NCBI GenBank assembly: GCA_003161835.1
Contig: PMNO01000554.1
Location: 902-7,246, forward strand
Source: Myxococcales bacterium
GTDB taxonomy: Bacteria > Myxococcota_A > Polyangia > Fen-1088
Length of the DNA stretch: 6,345 bases
Direction: 5' to 3'
Below are positions 5,606-6,345 of this stretch, piece after piece. The translations under genes and the position numbers were made by a program. Position 1 is the first letter of the stretch; every line of letters begins with the position of its first letter. The notes under the pieces were generated by a model. It searched no databases. It saw only the letters and a program-made list of their open reading frames with translations, and had not been told where the DNA came from.

Positions 5606-6345
5606 ATGCCACAGACGATATTCCATCCCGACACCATCGCTTTGCACGGCGGGCAGGTTCCCGATCCCGCCACCGGTGCGCGGGCAGTTCCCATCTACCA
5701 AACCAGCTCGTATCAGTTTCGCGACACCGATCATGCCGCGAAGCTCTTTTCGCTGCAGGAGTTCGGAAATATCTACACGCGGCTGATGAACCCGACGACC
5801 GACGTGTTCGAGAAGCGCATCGCCGCTCTGGACCGAGGGGCGGCGGCCCTGGCGGTTTCGAGTGGACAGGCCGCAACCACGCTGGCCTTGTTGAACATCG
5901 CCCGGGCGGGCGACGAGATTGTGTCGGCGGACAACCTTTACGGCGGGACCTACAATCTGTTTCGATACACGCTGCCGCGCCTGGGCGTGAAGGTCCACTT
6001 CGCGCCATCGCACGATCTGGACGCCATCGATCGCGCCATTGGCCCCAAAGTCAAGGCGGTTTTCGCCGAGTCCATCGGCAACCCAAAGCTGAACGTCGCG
6101 GACCTGGACGCGCTGGCCAAGGTGGCGCACGCCAAAGGGGTCCCGCTGATTCTCGACAATACCGTCTCGCCGTATCTGCTGCGTCCCTTCGAGCACGGCG
6201 TCGACATCACCGTCTACTCGGCGACCAAGTTCATCGGAGGACATGGCACGTCGATCGGTGGCGTGATCGTGGACAGCGGGAAGTTCGACTGGAGCGGAGG
6301 GAAGTTCCCCCTGATCTCGGACCCCGATCCGAGCTATCACGGGCT
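5606..6345 (+). CDS. metY: O-acetylhomoserine sulfhydrylase (MetY), 5' part only (runs off right edge)
   Basis: The frame is open from ATG 5606 to the right edge (246 codons plus 2 nt), roughly 57% of the usual 430-residue protein. It belongs to the Cys/Met-metabolism PLP-dependent (fold type I) family. The MetY-type N-terminus ([20 protein letters not shown], residues 10-29) is followed by [15 protein letters not shown] (57-71; Y57 and R59 bind the PLP phosphate of the neighbouring subunit), the SSGQAA loop (85-90), Y112 stacking on the cofactor, ESIGNP (155-160), D184 facing the pyridine nitrogen, and the PLP lysine K208 in [15 protein letters not shown]. All key residues present in the window are intact. 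The enzyme makes homocysteine from O-acetyl-L-homoserine and sulfide in the cytoplasm (EC 2.5.1.49), the direct-sulfhydrylation route to methionine. A role with other thiols is possible in this family. It has its own promoter and a candidate operator, so it is probably regulated separately from kinase B upstream. Confidence 0.93.
   Translation, partial: MPQTIFHPDTIALHGGQVPDPATGARAVPIYQTSSYQFRDTDHAAKLFSLQEFGNIYTRLMNPTTDVFEKRIAALDRGAAALAVSSGQAATTLALLNIARAGDEIVSADNLYGGTYNLFRYTLPRLGVKVHFAPSHDLDAIDRAIGPKVKAVFAESIGNPKLNVADLDALAKVAHAKGVPLILDNTVSPYLLRPFEHGVDITVYSATKFIGGHGTSIGGVIVDSGKFDWSGGKFPLISDPDPSYHG

Noticed and set aside
5558..6340. 260-codon open frame on the minus strand opposite the metY-like gene
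   Set aside because: The plus strand encodes an unmistakable PLP enzyme with its own promoter and ribosome site; the antisense frame is a by-product of GC bias.

Overview
The window looks like chromosomal DNA from a GC-rich myxobacterium (Myxococcota, possibly a Polyangia-type genome). This is an inference from three things: very high GC at third codon positions, a secreted lipoprotein with a long Gly/Ser/Ala-rich linker, and two large membrane-anchored Ser/Thr protein kinases with the HRDxNPQN catalytic loop that I associate with myxobacterial kinases. I see no tRNA, rRNA, CRISPR array, insertion sequence or phage gene.

Layout, left to right. Positions 473 to 1 (minus strand) hold the 5' part of a lipoprotein gene that runs off the left edge: signal peptide, candidate lipobox cysteine, about 117 residues of Gly-rich linker, then the first residues of an unseen mature domain. 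Divergent from it, 665-1528 (+) encodes a class I SAM-dependent methyltransferase. This converges, across a 42-bp gap, on a 650-residue Ser/Thr kinase gene at 1571-3523 (-), here called kinase A. A 197-bp divergent intergenic region separates kinase A from a paralogous kinase gene at 3721-5472 (+), kinase B. After a 133-bp gap with a clear sigma-70-type promoter, the 5' part of a metY-like O-acetylhomoserine sulfhydrylase gene begins at 5606 (+) and runs off the right edge.

The centrepiece is the divergent kinase pair. The catalytic domains are about 60% identical by eye and share the same architecture: N-terminal kinase domain, conserved DDSHxRxLG/RQALI segment, Pro-rich linker, one transmembrane helix and a disordered-looking extracytoplasmic tail. 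Linkers and tails differ almost completely. The intergenic region carries a perfect 9-bp motif (TGTGACGCA) in mirrored copies 42 and 45 bp ahead of the two start codons. This suggests an inverted duplication that kept its upstream signals, or a shared regulator. The metY-like gene has a separate control region in which a 25-bp dyad overlaps the -10 box and the expected transcription start. Its layout resembles operators of Rrf2-family repressors. I see no firm evidence that the lipoprotein, methyltransferase, kinases and sulfhydrylase form one pathway; each appears to have its own transcription unit.
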